DNA of 64,000 nt from assembly GCA_035948315.1 (NCBI GenBank), contig DASZJG010000099.1, positions 62,001-126,000 of the forward strand, written 5' to 3'. Each line of letters starts with the position of its first letter. Within the stretch, counting starts at the first letter, position 1. A program made the translations under genes and the position numbers. Source of the DNA: CAJCJE01 sp035948315 (GTDB taxonomy: Bacteria > Actinomycetota > Actinomycetes > Mycobacteriales > Pseudonocardiaceae). Under the pieces are notes generated by a model. The model ran no database searches. It had not been told where the DNA came from and worked only from the letters and a program-made list of their open reading frames with translations. Shown piece after piece: positions 51,886-60,879 of this stretch.

Positions 51886-52700
51886 CCGTCGGACCTGAAG
51901 ATCGGCCAGCCGACCTCGGTGACGAGGTCGTCCTCCCGGGACACCTCAAGCGGGTTGCGCAGGTAGTACTCGCGCAGTGGTCCGTCGACGCCGATCTCGT
52001 GCCGTGCCGCGTAAGTACCGAGATCGCCATAGGTCAGGTCGATGGTGCTCAGCGGGCCGTGGTGGGTGGCGATCGCGAGTTCGGCGCCGGGCACGACGAG
52101 CGGCTCGACCCGGCCGACCGGGCGCGCGTCATCGTCGGTCGGCATGAACACCAGCGACTCGCCCTGCTCGTTCGTGAGTATCTCGTTGGTGAACACGCCC
52201 CCGCACGGTCCGGTCGGGCGCAGTTTGCGAGCCGCGGCGAGCCCGTACAACTCGCCGAGCGCGCCCTGCCACCAGCTCAGGATGTCCTCACGCTTGACGA
52301 TCTCGCGAATGGCCATGGCGGGCTGGGCGGCGACCGTACGGTGCTCGATGTCCGACCCGCTCGCTGGGCGGTTCAGCAGGTCGCGCAGTGCTTCGACGGC
52401 ACTCTGCGTCTGCGAAAGCTGGTGCTCCAGCCGGGCGAGGTGGGCCGTGATCAGCTCGTTGCGCGCGGGAGCGTCCTGGGTGGCCAGGACGGCCTTCACG
52501 TCCGGTACCGGCATGTCCAGATTGCGCAGCCGGACGATCACCTGGGCGGTCGGGACCTGGTCGAGCGAGTAGTAGCGGTACCCGGTGTCCTGGCCGACGT
52601 GCACCGGCGCGAGCAAACCCACGTCGTGGTAGTGACGCAACGTCTTGACGCTCAGGTGGGTCACCCGGGAGAACTCGCCGATCGTCAGGCCCTCGCGCAT
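51864..52700 (-). CDS. MerR family regulator with GyrI-like effector domain
   Basis: A 278-residue BmrR/TipA-type regulator starting at the ATG 52700. The MerR helix-turn-helix is LTIGEFSRVTHLSVKTLRHY, HDVGLLAPVHVGQDTGYRYY, and a dimerising coiled coil follows (ITAHLARLEHQLSQTQSAVE). A C-terminal GyrI-like ligand-binding domain includes AIATHHGPLSTIDLTYGDLG and VDGPLREYYLRNPLEV. Such proteins sense hydrophobic cationic drugs. A TCTCCCGT-T-ACGGGAGA palindrome lies 15 bases upstream of its start. It is divergent from a SnoaL-like gene. Confidence 0.92.
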   Translation of the reverse strand: MREGLTIGEFSRVTHLSVKTLRHYHDVGLLAPVHVGQDTGYRYYSLDQVPTAQVIVRLRNLDMPVPDVKAVLATQDAPARNELITAHLARLEHQLSQTQSAVEALRDLLNRPASGSDIEHRTVAAQPAMAIREIVKREDILSWWQGALGELYGLAAARKLRPTGPCGGVFTNEILTNEQGESLVFMPTDDDARPVGRVEPLVVPGAELAIATHHGPLSTIDLTYGDLGTYAARHEIGVDGPLREYYLRNPLEVSREDDLVTEVGWPIFRSDGQVRAGP

Positions 52701-52715
52701 GGCCCCAGTATCAAC

Positions 52716-52732
52716 TCTCCCGTTACGGGAGA
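52716..52732. promoter_or_regulatory. MerR operator
   Basis: TCTCCCGT-T-ACGGGAGA is an 8-bp-arm palindrome with a 1-base centre. CTCCCGTAACGGGAG-type dyads are typical operators of actinobacterial drug-sensing MerR regulators. It lies 15 bases upstream of the merR start, consistent with autoregulation, and about 60 bases from the divergent SnoaL-like gene. Confidence 0.75.
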
Positions 52733-52790
52733 CTCCAGCGAACCGCCGACGGTTGACCTTCCGGTAACCGCACGGTCGAGCGTGGTGAGC

Positions 52791-53180
52791 ATGGAGAACA
52801 TGACCGGCGAGCTGCCGGACCCCATTGCCGCGCACATCGCGGCCGTCAATGCCTTCGACCTCGACGCGATCATGGCCACCTTCGCCGACGACGCCCTCGT
52901 CAACGACGCGCAGCGGGAGTTCGTTGGGGCCGAGTCGATCCGCGCGTGGGCTGAGCGCGAACTGGTCGGCGACAAGGTCACCATGGCCGTGACCGAGGTC
53001 GTGAACCGCCGCACGCTGACGATCGTCCGAGCGCGCTACGACGGCGACTACGACAAGACGAACCTGCCCGCCGAACTCATCCTGACCAACTACTTCACCG
53101 TCGCGGACGGCAAGATCGCCAGCCTGATCACGCTGCGCAATCGACCCGCCATAGCCGAGCAGCACGCCCCTCAGCCATGA
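52791..53180 (+). CDS. SnoaL-like (NTF2-fold) protein
   Basis: A 129-residue NTF2/SnoaL-fold protein. AHIAAVNAFDLDAIMATFAD, EFVGAESIRAWAERELVGDK and ELILTNYFTVADGKIASLIT match the family, which contains small isomerases, cyclases and binding proteins. I set the start at the ATG 52791; ATG 52800 is possible. It is divergent from the MerR gene, so it may be induced by the MerR ligand. It lies 87 bases upstream of the epoxide hydrolase gene and could be co-transcribed with it. Confidence 0.83.
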   Translation: MENMTGELPDPIAAHIAAVNAFDLDAIMATFADDALVNDAQREFVGAESIRAWAERELVGDKVTMAVTEVVNRRTLTIVRARYDGDYDKTNLPAELILTNYFTVADGKIASLITLRNRPAIAEQHAPQP

Positions 53181-53267
53181 GCACGACCGCGGTCACCGAG
53201 TTGTTCGCCCAGCCGGGCCGCGGCGACGCCAAAGCGATGGGAAAACCATGGGCAGCAAGGGAACGAC

Positions 53268-54428
53268 ATGACCGAGATCCGTCCATTCCACATCGAGATC
53301 GGCGACGCGGTGATCGACGACCTCCGCGACCGGTTGGCGCGGACGCGATGGCCGGAGAGTGAGCCCGTCGGCGACTGGTCGATGGGGATCCCACTGGCTT
53401 ACGTGCAGGAACTCGCCCGGTACTGGGCGGAGTCCTACGAGATGCGACGCGTCGCCGATCAGCTGAATCGCTACGAGCAGTTCACCACGACGATCGACGG
53501 GGTCGACATCCACTTCCTGCACGTCCGCTCGCCGGTTGAGGGGGCGACGCCGTGCATCATGACGCACGGCTGGCCGGGATCGGTGATGGAGTTCGTCAAG
53601 GTGATCGATCCGCTCGTGGATCCGGTCAGCCACGGCGGAAAGCCCTCCGACGCGCTCGAACTGGTGATCCCGTCGCTGCCGGGCCACGGGTGGAGCGGCA
53701 AACCGACCGTGACCGGCTGGAACGTCGAGAAGATCGCGCAGGCATGGATCGAGCTGATGGACCGGCTCGGCTATGAGCGCTGGATGGCACAGGGCGGTGA
53801 CTGGGGAGCGCTGATCAGTTCCGCGATCGGGCGGCTGGCCGATCCCGCGAAGCTGATCGGGATCCACCTCAACTGGGCGCTCGCCGACCCGGCGAAGCTG
53901 ACCGAGCTTGGCGGGCCCACCGAGGAAGAACAGCAGTACCTGGCCAGGCTTGAGCATGCCGGCCAGGCCGAGGGCGGATACGCGCTCGAGCAGGGGACCA
54001 AACCGCAGACGCTCGGATACGGCCTGACCGACTCGCCGGTCGGCCAGCTCGGCTGGATCGTCGAGAAGTTCAGGACGTGGTCGGACTGCGGCGATGACGT
54101 CGAGAAATCCTTTACGAAGGACGAGCTGCTCGACAATGTGATGGTCTACTGGACGTGTGCCGCGGCGGCCTCCTCTGCCCGCCTGTACTGGCATTCGTTC
54201 GCGTCGAGTGTGGGGAGCTTCGACGAGGTGCCCGCGCCGTCGGCTTATTCTCGTTTTCCTGCGGACAACGTCGCGCTGTCCGAGCGATGGGCGCGGACCC
54301 GCTACACCGATCTGCGCTACTACGGCACGCCCGTGCGGGGTGGTCATTTCGCCGCCTACGAGGCTCCTGCCGAGTTCGTCGCCGAGGTCCGCGCCGGGCT
54401 CTGCGCGCTCTGCTTCATTGCGGGTTGA
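53268..54428 (+). CDS. Epoxide hydrolase (EHN family)
   Basis: A 386-residue epoxide hydrolase with the N-terminal EHN lid segment (RPFHIEIGDAVIDDLRDRLA, RTRWPE, then IPLAYVQELARYWAESYE). The oxyanion HGWPGSVMEF and the nucleophile Asp178 in AQGGDWGALISSAIG are both present. Catalytic His is in RGGHFAAYEAP. It resembles juvenile-hormone/microsomal-type EHs that open bulky epoxides. The start ATG 53268 follows AAGG at a suitable distance. Its 3' end overlaps the convergent GH3 gene by 14 bases. Confidence 0.9.
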   Translation: MTEIRPFHIEIGDAVIDDLRDRLARTRWPESEPVGDWSMGIPLAYVQELARYWAESYEMRRVADQLNRYEQFTTTIDGVDIHFLHVRSPVEGATPCIMTHGWPGSVMEFVKVIDPLVDPVSHGGKPSDALELVIPSLPGHGWSGKPTVTGWNVEKIAQAWIELMDRLGYERWMAQGGDWGALISSAIGRLADPAKLIGIHLNWALADPAKLTELGGPTEEEQQYLARLEHAGQAEGGYALEQGTKPQTLGYGLTDSPVGQLGWIVEKFRTWSDCGDDVEKSFTKDELLDNVMVYWTCAAAASSARLYWHSFASSVGSFDEVPAPSAYSRFPADNVALSERWARTRYTDLRYYGTPVRGGHFAAYEAPAEFVAEVRAGLCALCFIAG

Positions 54429-57159
54429 CCGTCAACTGAGTGCGGGCGGTGAGCGTGCCGGGCGCGCCGTCCCGGGCTGAGTGGAAGGTCGCGATCGCCG
54501 CGATCTGGCGGATGTCCGTCGGCGCGTCGGCGGGCGCGGTCAGTCGCCAGTGGACGGTCAGGGTCTGGTTGGGGTCGAGGGTGCCGGCGTGGTCGGTGCC
54601 GATCACGGTGGCCTGCCAACCCGGCGGCAACTGGAGCGCCAGCCGCGCGCCGCGTAGGCGCAGGTCGCCGCCTGCGGCAAGGGTCGCGCTGACGGTCACC
54701 GACCCGCCGGGCGTGATCGTGGTCGGCGCGGCCAGCGAGACCACCCGATCGCCGGTGGTCGCGGCCATGGCCACGGTGCCGGTCAGCGGGAGGTTGGCCG
54801 AGGAGTCGCCGACCGCCACCTGATAGTTGCCATCGGCGGTCACCCAGGTGTTCGCGGTGCTGTCCCAGGTGGCGAAATCCTGCGGGGACAGCGTGAAGTG
54901 CACCCTGGTCGACTGTCCTGGTTGGAGGGTCACCTTCTGGAAACCCTTGAGCTGCCGGGACGGTTCACCGGTACTGGCCGGATCGCCCAGATAGAGCTGG
55001 GCGACTTCGGAGCCGGCCCGCGAGCCGGTGTTGGTGACCATGGCGCTGACCGTCACCGGGCTCAGCGAGTCCGTTGTCCGGGACACGGTGAGATGGCTGA
55101 ACGCGAACGAGGTGTAGGAAAGGCCGTAGCCGAACGGGAACAGGGGAGTCTGGTTGTTCGCCTGATACCACCGGTAGCCGACCTGGAGACCCTCGCTGTA
55201 GTCGGCGACCCCGTTGACGCCGGGATACTGCGCGGCGGTGGTGGCAGGCGTCTGATCCGCCGTGGCCGGGAAGGTCATCGGCAGCTTGCCGGACGGGTTG
55301 ACCTTGCCGAACAGCAGGTCCGCGAGCGCGGTGCCGTCCTGTTCGCCGGGGTACCACGCCTCAAGCACCCCGGACACCTGGTTGAGCCAGGGCATCAGCA
55401 CGGGAGCACCGCTGTTGAGAACCACAATGGTGTGCGGATTGGCCGCGGCGACCGCTTCGACGAGTTGGTCCGAGCCGGCGTCGAGGTTGAGGTTGACCCG
55501 GTCGGCCGCTTCGGACTCCTGATCGCCCACCACCACGACCGCCACCTGCGACTGCCTGGCTGCTGTGACCGCGGCGGCGATGTTCGCCGACAGCCCGTCC
55601 GGTGTTTCCCAGGACAGTTGCGTGGTGGGTCCACTGATCCGCACCTGGTAGGGCACGCCGGCCTGCAACTGGACCGAGCCGGTGCCGTAGCTGTTGCCGG
55701 GAGTGCCTGCCGTGCTCAGCACCGGGGTGCCGTCGACGGAGAGGGTCACGTCGGAGTAGCCGGTCGGGTCGTTGACGGCGAGCAGGTACTGGCCGGTGAC
55801 CGGTGCGGTCAGCGTGCCGGTGTAGTTGGTGCCCGGTTGGTAGGCGGGGCTGAGGTCGGCGGCGGGGATGGCCGGCAGCGAGTCCGGGGTGGGCAGGCCG
55901 GCGCTGTAGTGCACGGTGGCGCCGGGGTCGGCGGCCTGGATGCCCTGCACCGGGCTGACCAGGAATGGCGTGACCACGTGGCCGCTGCCGCCGCCCTCGG
56001 CCTTACCGGGGCTTGCGTCCGGGCCGATCACCGCGATCGAGTTCAGCGCCGTCGCGGACAGCGGCAGCGCGCCGGCCTGGTCGCGCAGCAGTACGGCGCC
56101 CTGTTCGGCGGTGGTCAGCGCGGTCCGCGTGTCCGCCGGGGTGATCACGTTCTGGGTGAGGCTACCGTTGCCCCAGGTCTTGCCGACCAGGTCGAACTGG
56201 AACATCTCGCGCAGGATCGGGCGCACCATGCTGTTGATGGTGGCCATGCTGACCTGGCCGGCCTGCACCGCGGCCAGCAGTGGGGCGCCGAAGTAGTCGA
56301 CGCTGCCCCTGACCTGAACGTCCAGGCCGGCCTCTGCAGAGGGGACGGTGCTGTAGGTGCCGCCGCCGTCGGAGCGGACGAAACCCTGGAAACCCAGTTC
56401 GTCGCGCAGCACCGTGGTGAGCATGTACGGATCGGCGCTGACCGACACGCCGTTGATCGCGTTGTAGGAGGCCATGAACGAGCCTGCGCCTGCCTTGACC
56501 GCGGCGGCGAAGGCGGGCAGGTAGATCTCGTGCAGCGTCCGGGAATCGATCTGCGCGCTCACCGTCTTGCGGTTGGCTTCCTGGTTGTACACGGCGAAAT
56601 GCTTGACATCGGCCAGGATTCCGGCGCTCTGGATACCCGTCACGTCCGCCGCGCCCATGGTGGCGTTGAGATAGGGGTCCTCGCCGAGGCTTTCGAAGCT
56701 GCGCCCCCATTCCGGCACGCGCAGGATGTTGACCGTGGGCGCGAGCGCCACATCGATCCCCTTGGCCTTCTCCTCGTTGCCGATCACCTGGCCGTAGTCG
56801 TTGAGCAGCCTCGGATCCCAGCTGGCGCTGGCCGCGATGGTGGCCGGCAGCGCGGTGACGCCCGACATGCCGGCGGCGACCCCGGTCGAGTCGTCCTCAA
56901 GGACCATTTCGGGTAGGCCGAGGCGGGTGTTCGCCGGGATGCACGACTCATAGGGCGGGCAGGTGTCCGCGTGCAGTTCGGCGATCTTCTCCGGCAGTGT
57001 CATGGCGGCCAGCAGCAGGTCGACCCGCGCATCGGTGGACAGGCCGGGGCGCAGCCAGGGCTGCGGGTCGGCAGCCGCCGAGGTGCTCGCGCCGGTCGTC
57101 GCGGCAAGGACGAGGCCGACCGCGCAGAGGATTGTTACCCGCCTTCGTAACGACGTCAC
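54415..57159 (-). CDS. Secreted glycoside hydrolase family 3 with PA14-like and NEW3-like modules
   Basis: A 914-residue exported GH3 enzyme. The signal is MTSLRRRVTILCAVGLVLAA with cleavage near AAA/DP. The catalytic domain has LAPTVNILRVPEWGRSFESL, GEDPYLN, KHF at about 186-188, and nucleophile Asp264 in GFVRSDGGG. The C-terminal GH3 domain is interrupted by a PA14-like insert (about 430-540: YTGTLTAPVTGQYLLAVNDP). A fibronectin III-like domain follows, and a NEW3-type beta-sandwich (about 810-914) ends the protein. It is last in a six-gene operon, overlapping the lactonase stop (ATGA). It would release a sugar outside the cell for import by the operon MFS carrier. Confidence 0.92.
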   Translation of the reverse strand: MTSLRRRVTILCAVGLVLAATTGASTSAAADPQPWLRPGLSTDARVDLLLAAMTLPEKIAELHADTCPPYESCIPANTRLGLPEMVLEDDSTGVAAGMSGVTALPATIAASASWDPRLLNDYGQVIGNEEKAKGIDVALAPTVNILRVPEWGRSFESLGEDPYLNATMGAADVTGIQSAGILADVKHFAVYNQEANRKTVSAQIDSRTLHEIYLPAFAAAVKAGAGSFMASYNAINGVSVSADPYMLTTVLRDELGFQGFVRSDGGGTYSTVPSAEAGLDVQVRGSVDYFGAPLLAAVQAGQVSMATINSMVRPILREMFQFDLVGKTWGNGSLTQNVITPADTRTALTTAEQGAVLLRDQAGALPLSATALNSIAVIGPDASPGKAEGGGSGHVVTPFLVSPVQGIQAADPGATVHYSAGLPTPDSLPAIPAADLSPAYQPGTNYTGTLTAPVTGQYLLAVNDPTGYSDVTLSVDGTPVLSTAGTPGNSYGTGSVQLQAGVPYQVRISGPTTQLSWETPDGLSANIAAAVTAARQSQVAVVVVGDQESEAADRVNLNLDAGSDQLVEAVAAANPHTIVVLNSGAPVLMPWLNQVSGVLEAWYPGEQDGTALADLLFGKVNPSGKLPMTFPATADQTPATTAAQYPGVNGVADYSEGLQVGYRWYQANNQTPLFPFGYGLSYTSFAFSHLTVSRTTDSLSPVTVSAMVTNTGSRAGSEVAQLYLGDPASTGEPSRQLKGFQKVTLQPGQSTRVHFTLSPQDFATWDSTANTWVTADGNYQVAVGDSSANLPLTGTVAMAATTGDRVVSLAAPTTITPGGSVTVSATLAAGGDLRLRGARLALQLPPGWQATVIGTDHAGTLDPNQTLTVHWRLTAPADAPTDIRQIAAIATFHSARDGAPGTLTARTQLTVNPQ

Positions 57160-58034
57160 CGTGGATCTCCAACCGTGGTTATGGGCAGGCCGGGCACGGA
57201 GGGGCGCAGCCGCAGCAGTCGCCCGGCGAGGGGTTGTTCGGTTCGGGCCGAGGCGGACAGCGGTTCGCGGGCCGTGGTGACATAGAGGTCACCGAGGTCC
57301 GCGCCACCGAACGCGCAGCTTGTGGGATGGGTAACGGGCAGTGGCACGATCAGGTCGAGGTTGCCCTCCGGGGTGTAGCGGCGCAGCGCGCCTCCGGAGA
57401 ACAGGGCGACCCAGACGCCGCCTGCGGCGTCGACGGTGAGGCCGTCCGGACGGCCACCGGAATCGGTGAGATCGGCGAAGGGCCTGCGTGCCGTGATGGT
57501 TCCGCTGTGCGGTTCGTAGTCGAACGCGTCGATCCGCAGCGTCGGAGTGTCCACATAGTACAGTGTGCGGCCGTTCGGGCTCCAGTCGAGCCCGTTGGAC
57601 ACCGTGACACCGCGCAGCATCCGGGTCAGCCTGCCGCCCCGGTCGAGCCGGTACAGGGCGGCCGCGCCGGGTTCGCGGCTGGTGTGCATGGTGCCGATCC
57701 ACAGCCTTCCGGACCGATCGCGGGCACCGTCGTTGAACCGGATGCCCGGCTCGGCGGGCAGCGCGGCGACCAGCGTGGACCCGCCTTTCTCGTCCAGCAG
57801 TACGAGTTGTTCGCGCAGCGCCACGAGCAAGCCGCGTTCGGTGGGTAGCGCGAGGCTGACCGGCGGGCTCCTGCGCACGGTCGTGGTCGCGCCGGTTTCC
57901 GGCACGGTGCGATGGATGGCCCCGCCCGGGATGTCCACCCACACCAGGGTCGCGGTGTCGGCGTCCCAGCACGGCCCTTCGCCCAGTTCGGCCGCGACCT
58001 CGCCGACGGCCTCGACGGTGCTCGTCGCGCTCAT
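57156..58034 (-). CDS. SMP-30/gluconolactonase family lactonase
   Basis: A 292-residue six-bladed propeller. The metal ligands are recognisable: Glu19 in LGEGPCWD, Asn in VSNGLDWSPNGRTLYYVDT and Asp in GGRPDGLTVDAAGGVWVAL. The Arg/Asn pair in GIRFNDGARDRSGRLWIGTM binds the lactone. It hydrolyses sugar lactones to aldonic acids, the step after the operon's sugar dehydrogenase. It overlaps both neighbours by 4 bases (aldolase before, GH3 after). Confidence 0.92.
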   Translation of the reverse strand: MSATSTVEAVGEVAAELGEGPCWDADTATLVWVDIPGGAIHRTVPETGATTTVRRSPPVSLALPTERGLLVALREQLVLLDEKGGSTLVAALPAEPGIRFNDGARDRSGRLWIGTMHTSREPGAAALYRLDRGGRLTRMLRGVTVSNGLDWSPNGRTLYYVDTPTLRIDAFDYEPHSGTITARRPFADLTDSGGRPDGLTVDAAGGVWVALFSGGALRRYTPEGNLDLIVPLPVTHPTSCAFGGADLGDLYVTTAREPLSASARTEQPLAGRLLRLRPSVPGLPITTVGDPR

Positions 58035-58660
58035 ACCGATCCCCGGCCGACGGCATCGAGGAACCGGCCGGCCTGCTCGGTGACCGCGCCCGCGTCGTCG
58101 AGGCGCTCGCCGAGCAGGTGCACGCCGATGCCGACCCCGACGCAGCCGGCGGCCATCGCCTCCCTGGCCAGCGCGACATCGACGCCCCCGGTGGCGATGA
58201 TCGGCACGTCCGGCAGCGGTGCGCGCACCTGGCGCAGGTAGTCGGCGCCGACCGGCCGCAGCGGGAACACCTTCACGAAATCGGCACCGGCCCGCACCGC
58301 GCGCACGATCTCGGTCGGGGTCAACGCACCGGGGATCGAGACAAGACCGGCATCGGTGGTCGCGGCGATGACCGCCTCGTCGGTGTTCGGCGAGATCACG
58401 AAGCCGGCGCCGGCTTCGGCGACCTGGTCGACTTCCGCCGGGGCCAGCACGGTGCCGGCGCCGAGACACACGTCCGCGCCGAACTCGGCGCGCAGCAACC
58501 GGATCGCGTCCAGCGGTCGCGGGCTGTTCATGGTCACCTCGAACAGCCGGACGCCGGCCTGATAGAGGACAACGCCGATGTCCAGGCACTCCCGCGGCGA
58601 CTGGCCACGGAAGATCACCACGAGTCGATGAGTCCTGATCCGCTCCGCCGTGTCACTCAT
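58031..58660 (-). CDS. KDPG/KDPGal-type 2-keto-3-deoxy aldolase
   Basis: A 209-residue class I aldolase of the Eda/DgoA family. Glu41 is in LFEVTMNSP, GAGTVL at about 68-73 follows, and Schiff-base Lys130 is in GADFVKVFPLRP. IIATGGV comes in the phosphate-site region. It cleaves 2-keto-3-deoxy acids to pyruvate and an aldehyde. As there is no kinase in the operon, the unphosphorylated substrate is more likely. Its start overlaps the SDR stop by 8 bases. Confidence 0.9.
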   Translation of the reverse strand: MSDTAERIRTHRLVVIFRGQSPRECLDIGVVLYQAGVRLFEVTMNSPRPLDAIRLLRAEFGADVCLGAGTVLAPAEVDQVAEAGAGFVISPNTDEAVIAATTDAGLVSIPGALTPTEIVRAVRAGADFVKVFPLRPVGADYLRQVRAPLPDVPIIATGGVDVALAREAMAAGCVGVGIGVHLLGERLDDAGAVTEQAGRFLDAVGRGSV

Positions 58661-59447
58661 GGTCGGCCACCTTGCTCAGCGCCGGTTCCCTGAGGGCTCC
58701 CAGCGGATCGAGTCGTCGGGACAGGTGCCGGCCGCCGTCCACCGGCACGATCGCGCCGGTCACGAAGGACGATTCGGCCGAGGCGAGGAAGGCGACCACC
58801 TCGGCGACCTCCGCCGCCGTGCCTGCCCGGCCGAGCAGGGTCGGCGGCGCACCGGTCTCCTCCCAACTCCGCCCGTCGAACGTGTCCAGAGTGGACGTTG
58901 TGTTGACCACCCCCGGTGCCACCGCGTTCACCCGGATCCCGAGCGGGGCGAGTTCCACGGCAAGCGCCTTGGTCGCGGCGTCGATGGCACCCTTGCTGGC
59001 CACGTAGGGCCCGTAGCCGGCCACCGGGAGCGCGGTCTGCACACTGCTCACGTTGACGATCACCCCGCCCCGGCCGACGGCCCGCAGGCCCTCGGCCATG
59101 GCGGCGCTGAGCAGGCCGAGCGCGGTCACGTTGACCGTGAGCAGTCGCTGCCAGTCGGTGAAACCGCAGGCCAGGAACCCGCCCTTGGGTGGATAGGCCG
59201 CCGCGCAGTTGACCAGGACATCGGTCGGCGGATCGGCGAGCGTTTCGGCCAGCCGGGCCAGGGTCGTCTCGTCGGCGAGATCGCCGATGAGGCACTCGAT
59301 GCGGTTGCCGGCCAGTCGCCGTACCGCGTCATCGTGGTCGATGGCCAGTACCTGGGCGCCACGTTCGGCGAGCAGTTCCGCGATCGCACAGCCAATACCG
59401 GTCGCGGCACCGGTCACCACGGCACGGCGGCCGAGAAGCGTAGTCAT
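58653..59447 (-). CDS. SDR family sugar dehydrogenase
   Basis: A 264-residue classical SDR: TGAATGIG cofactor motif (12-19), Asp after strand 2 (IDHDD) suggesting NAD, VNCAAAY, catalytic Ser in VNVSSVQTA, YVASKGA (YxxxK) and the C-terminal GAIVPVDGGRHLSRR. In this operon it most likely oxidises the imported sugar at C1 to the lactone used by the SMP-30 enzyme. Oxidation of another hydroxyl is the alternative. It starts 6 bases after the MFS stop. Confidence 0.9.
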   Translation of the reverse strand: MTTLLGRRAVVTGAATGIGCAIAELLAERGAQVLAIDHDDAVRRLAGNRIECLIGDLADETTLARLAETLADPPTDVLVNCAAAYPPKGGFLACGFTDWQRLLTVNVTALGLLSAAMAEGLRAVGRGGVIVNVSSVQTALPVAGYGPYVASKGAIDAATKALAVELAPLGIRVNAVAPGVVNTTSTLDTFDGRSWEETGAPPTLLGRAGTAAEVAEVVAFLASAESSFVTGAIVPVDGGRHLSRRLDPLGALREPALSKVADHE

Positions 59448-59453
59448 CCGTGT

Positions 59454-60851
59454 TCATCCCACCAGGTCGACGGCGGTTGCGGGGTTGGCGGTGTGGCCCA
59501 GGTCCCGCTCGATCTGTTCCAGGCTCTTGCCCTTGGTCTCCGGGACGAAGGCCAGCGCGAACCCGCTGGACACCAGGCACAGCACCGCGAAGATCACGAA
59601 CACCAGTCCGGTGCCGACGCCGAGCAGCACCGGGAACAGCAGCCCGACCGCGAAGTTGCCGGCCCAGTTGAAGAAGGTGGCCACGCCCATCGCGGTTCCC
59701 CTGGCCCGCAACGGGAACAGTTCGCCCAACATGATCCAGACCAGGCCACCCCAGCTCAGCGAGAAGCAGATCTTGAAAAGCGCGAGTCCGGTGATGGCCA
59801 GCCAACCGGCGGTGCCGTGGGTGAGGCCGCCGCTGTAGAACAGCGCGGCGAGCAACACCATGGCGGCGCACATGCCGATCGCGCCGAGGATCAGCGGACG
59901 CCGCCTGCCCACCCGGTCCACCATGGTCAGCATGATGATCGTGACCACCACGGTGAGCCCGCCGAGTCCGGCGTTCGCCAGGATCGCGGCTCCGCTGGTG
60001 AAACCGATGCTTTTCAGGATGGTCGGTGCGTAGTAGATCACCGTGTTCACCCCGACGACCTGTTGCAGCAGGGCAAGACCGCTGCCGATCAGCAGCACGC
60101 GGCGCAGCCGGGGGTCGCGGATCATCGCGCCGAGCCGCATCTGCTGCTGTTCGGATTCGTTGATCCGGACGATCTCGGCGATCTCCGCGTCCAGCTGCTC
60201 CGGGGTCCGGCTGCGCGCCAGCACCGCACGCGCTTCGGCCTCGCGGCCCTTCTTGATCAGCCAGCGCGGGCTTTCCGGCTGGAAGTAGCCGCCGATCAGC
60301 ATCAGCACCGCGGGGATCGCGGCGAGGCCGAACATCCAGCGCCACGCCTGGGCCGGCGCCAGCGCCAGGTTCACCAGGTAGGCGACCAGGATACCGCTGG
60401 AGATCATCAGCTGGTTGAGTCCGGACAGCGAGCCCCGCCTGCTGGCCGGGGAGATCTCGGAAAGATAGACCGGCACGGTGACCGACGCGGTGCCCACCGC
60501 AAGCCCCATGATCAGCCGGAAGGCCAGTATCCAGAACAGGTTCGGGGCCAGCGCCGCGCCGATGGCGCCGAGGCCGAACAACACGGCGGCGCCGAGCACC
60601 ACGGTGCGCCTGCCGACCCGGTCGGTGATCCGGCCGCAGCCGAGCGCGCCGATCATGGCGCCGACCAGCAGCGAACTGGTCACCATGCCGGTTTGCAGAT
60701 GGCTCAGGCCCAACTGCGGTGTGATGAACAGCAGCGCGCCGGCTACCACCCCCAGGTCGTAGCCGAACAGCAAGCCCCCGAGGGCGCCGAAGAAGTAGGT
60801 GGAGGCGCGTACCGGCCGGATCGTTCCCGCCCCGCGCGTCGGCTGGGTCAT
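59454..60851 (-). CDS. MFS sugar porter (sugar:H+ symporter)
   Basis: A 465-residue, 12-TM sugar porter starting at the ATG 60851 behind GGAG. Family signatures are complete: GGLLFGYDLGVVAGAL, GRITDRVGRRT (motif A), PVYLSEISPASRRGSLSGLN, PESPRWLIKKGRE, QQVVGVNTVIYYAPTIL and PETKGKSLEQIE. It imports a monosaccharide with protons. Placement between the dehydratase and dehydrogenase genes indicates it brings in the sugar released by the secreted GH3. It is 28 bases downstream of the dehydratase gene. Confidence 0.94.
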   Translation of the reverse strand: MTQPTRGAGTIRPVRASTYFFGALGGLLFGYDLGVVAGALLFITPQLGLSHLQTGMVTSSLLVGAMIGALGCGRITDRVGRRTVVLGAAVLFGLGAIGAALAPNLFWILAFRLIMGLAVGTASVTVPVYLSEISPASRRGSLSGLNQLMISSGILVAYLVNLALAPAQAWRWMFGLAAIPAVLMLIGGYFQPESPRWLIKKGREAEARAVLARSRTPEQLDAEIAEIVRINESEQQQMRLGAMIRDPRLRRVLLIGSGLALLQQVVGVNTVIYYAPTILKSIGFTSGAAILANAGLGGLTVVVTIIMLTMVDRVGRRRPLILGAIGMCAAMVLLAALFYSGGLTHGTAGWLAITGLALFKICFSLSWGGLVWIMLGELFPLRARGTAMGVATFFNWAGNFAVGLLFPVLLGVGTGLVFVIFAVLCLVSSGFALAFVPETKGKSLEQIERDLGHTANPATAVDLVG

Positions 60852-60879
60852 CTTGATCTCCGTTCGTCTGCCGGGTGGA

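Noticed and set aside
53177..53362. 61-codon ORF between the SnoaL-like and epoxide hydrolase genes
   Set aside because: It runs into the epoxide hydrolase gene in another frame, and its product past residue 30 is Arg/Asp-rich shadow sequence. A coupled start at the SnoaL stop was noted but there is no family support.
54898..56916. 672-codon rightward frame opposite the secreted GH3 gene
   Set aside because: Antisense shadow; no domain, and codon positions mirror the GH3 frame.
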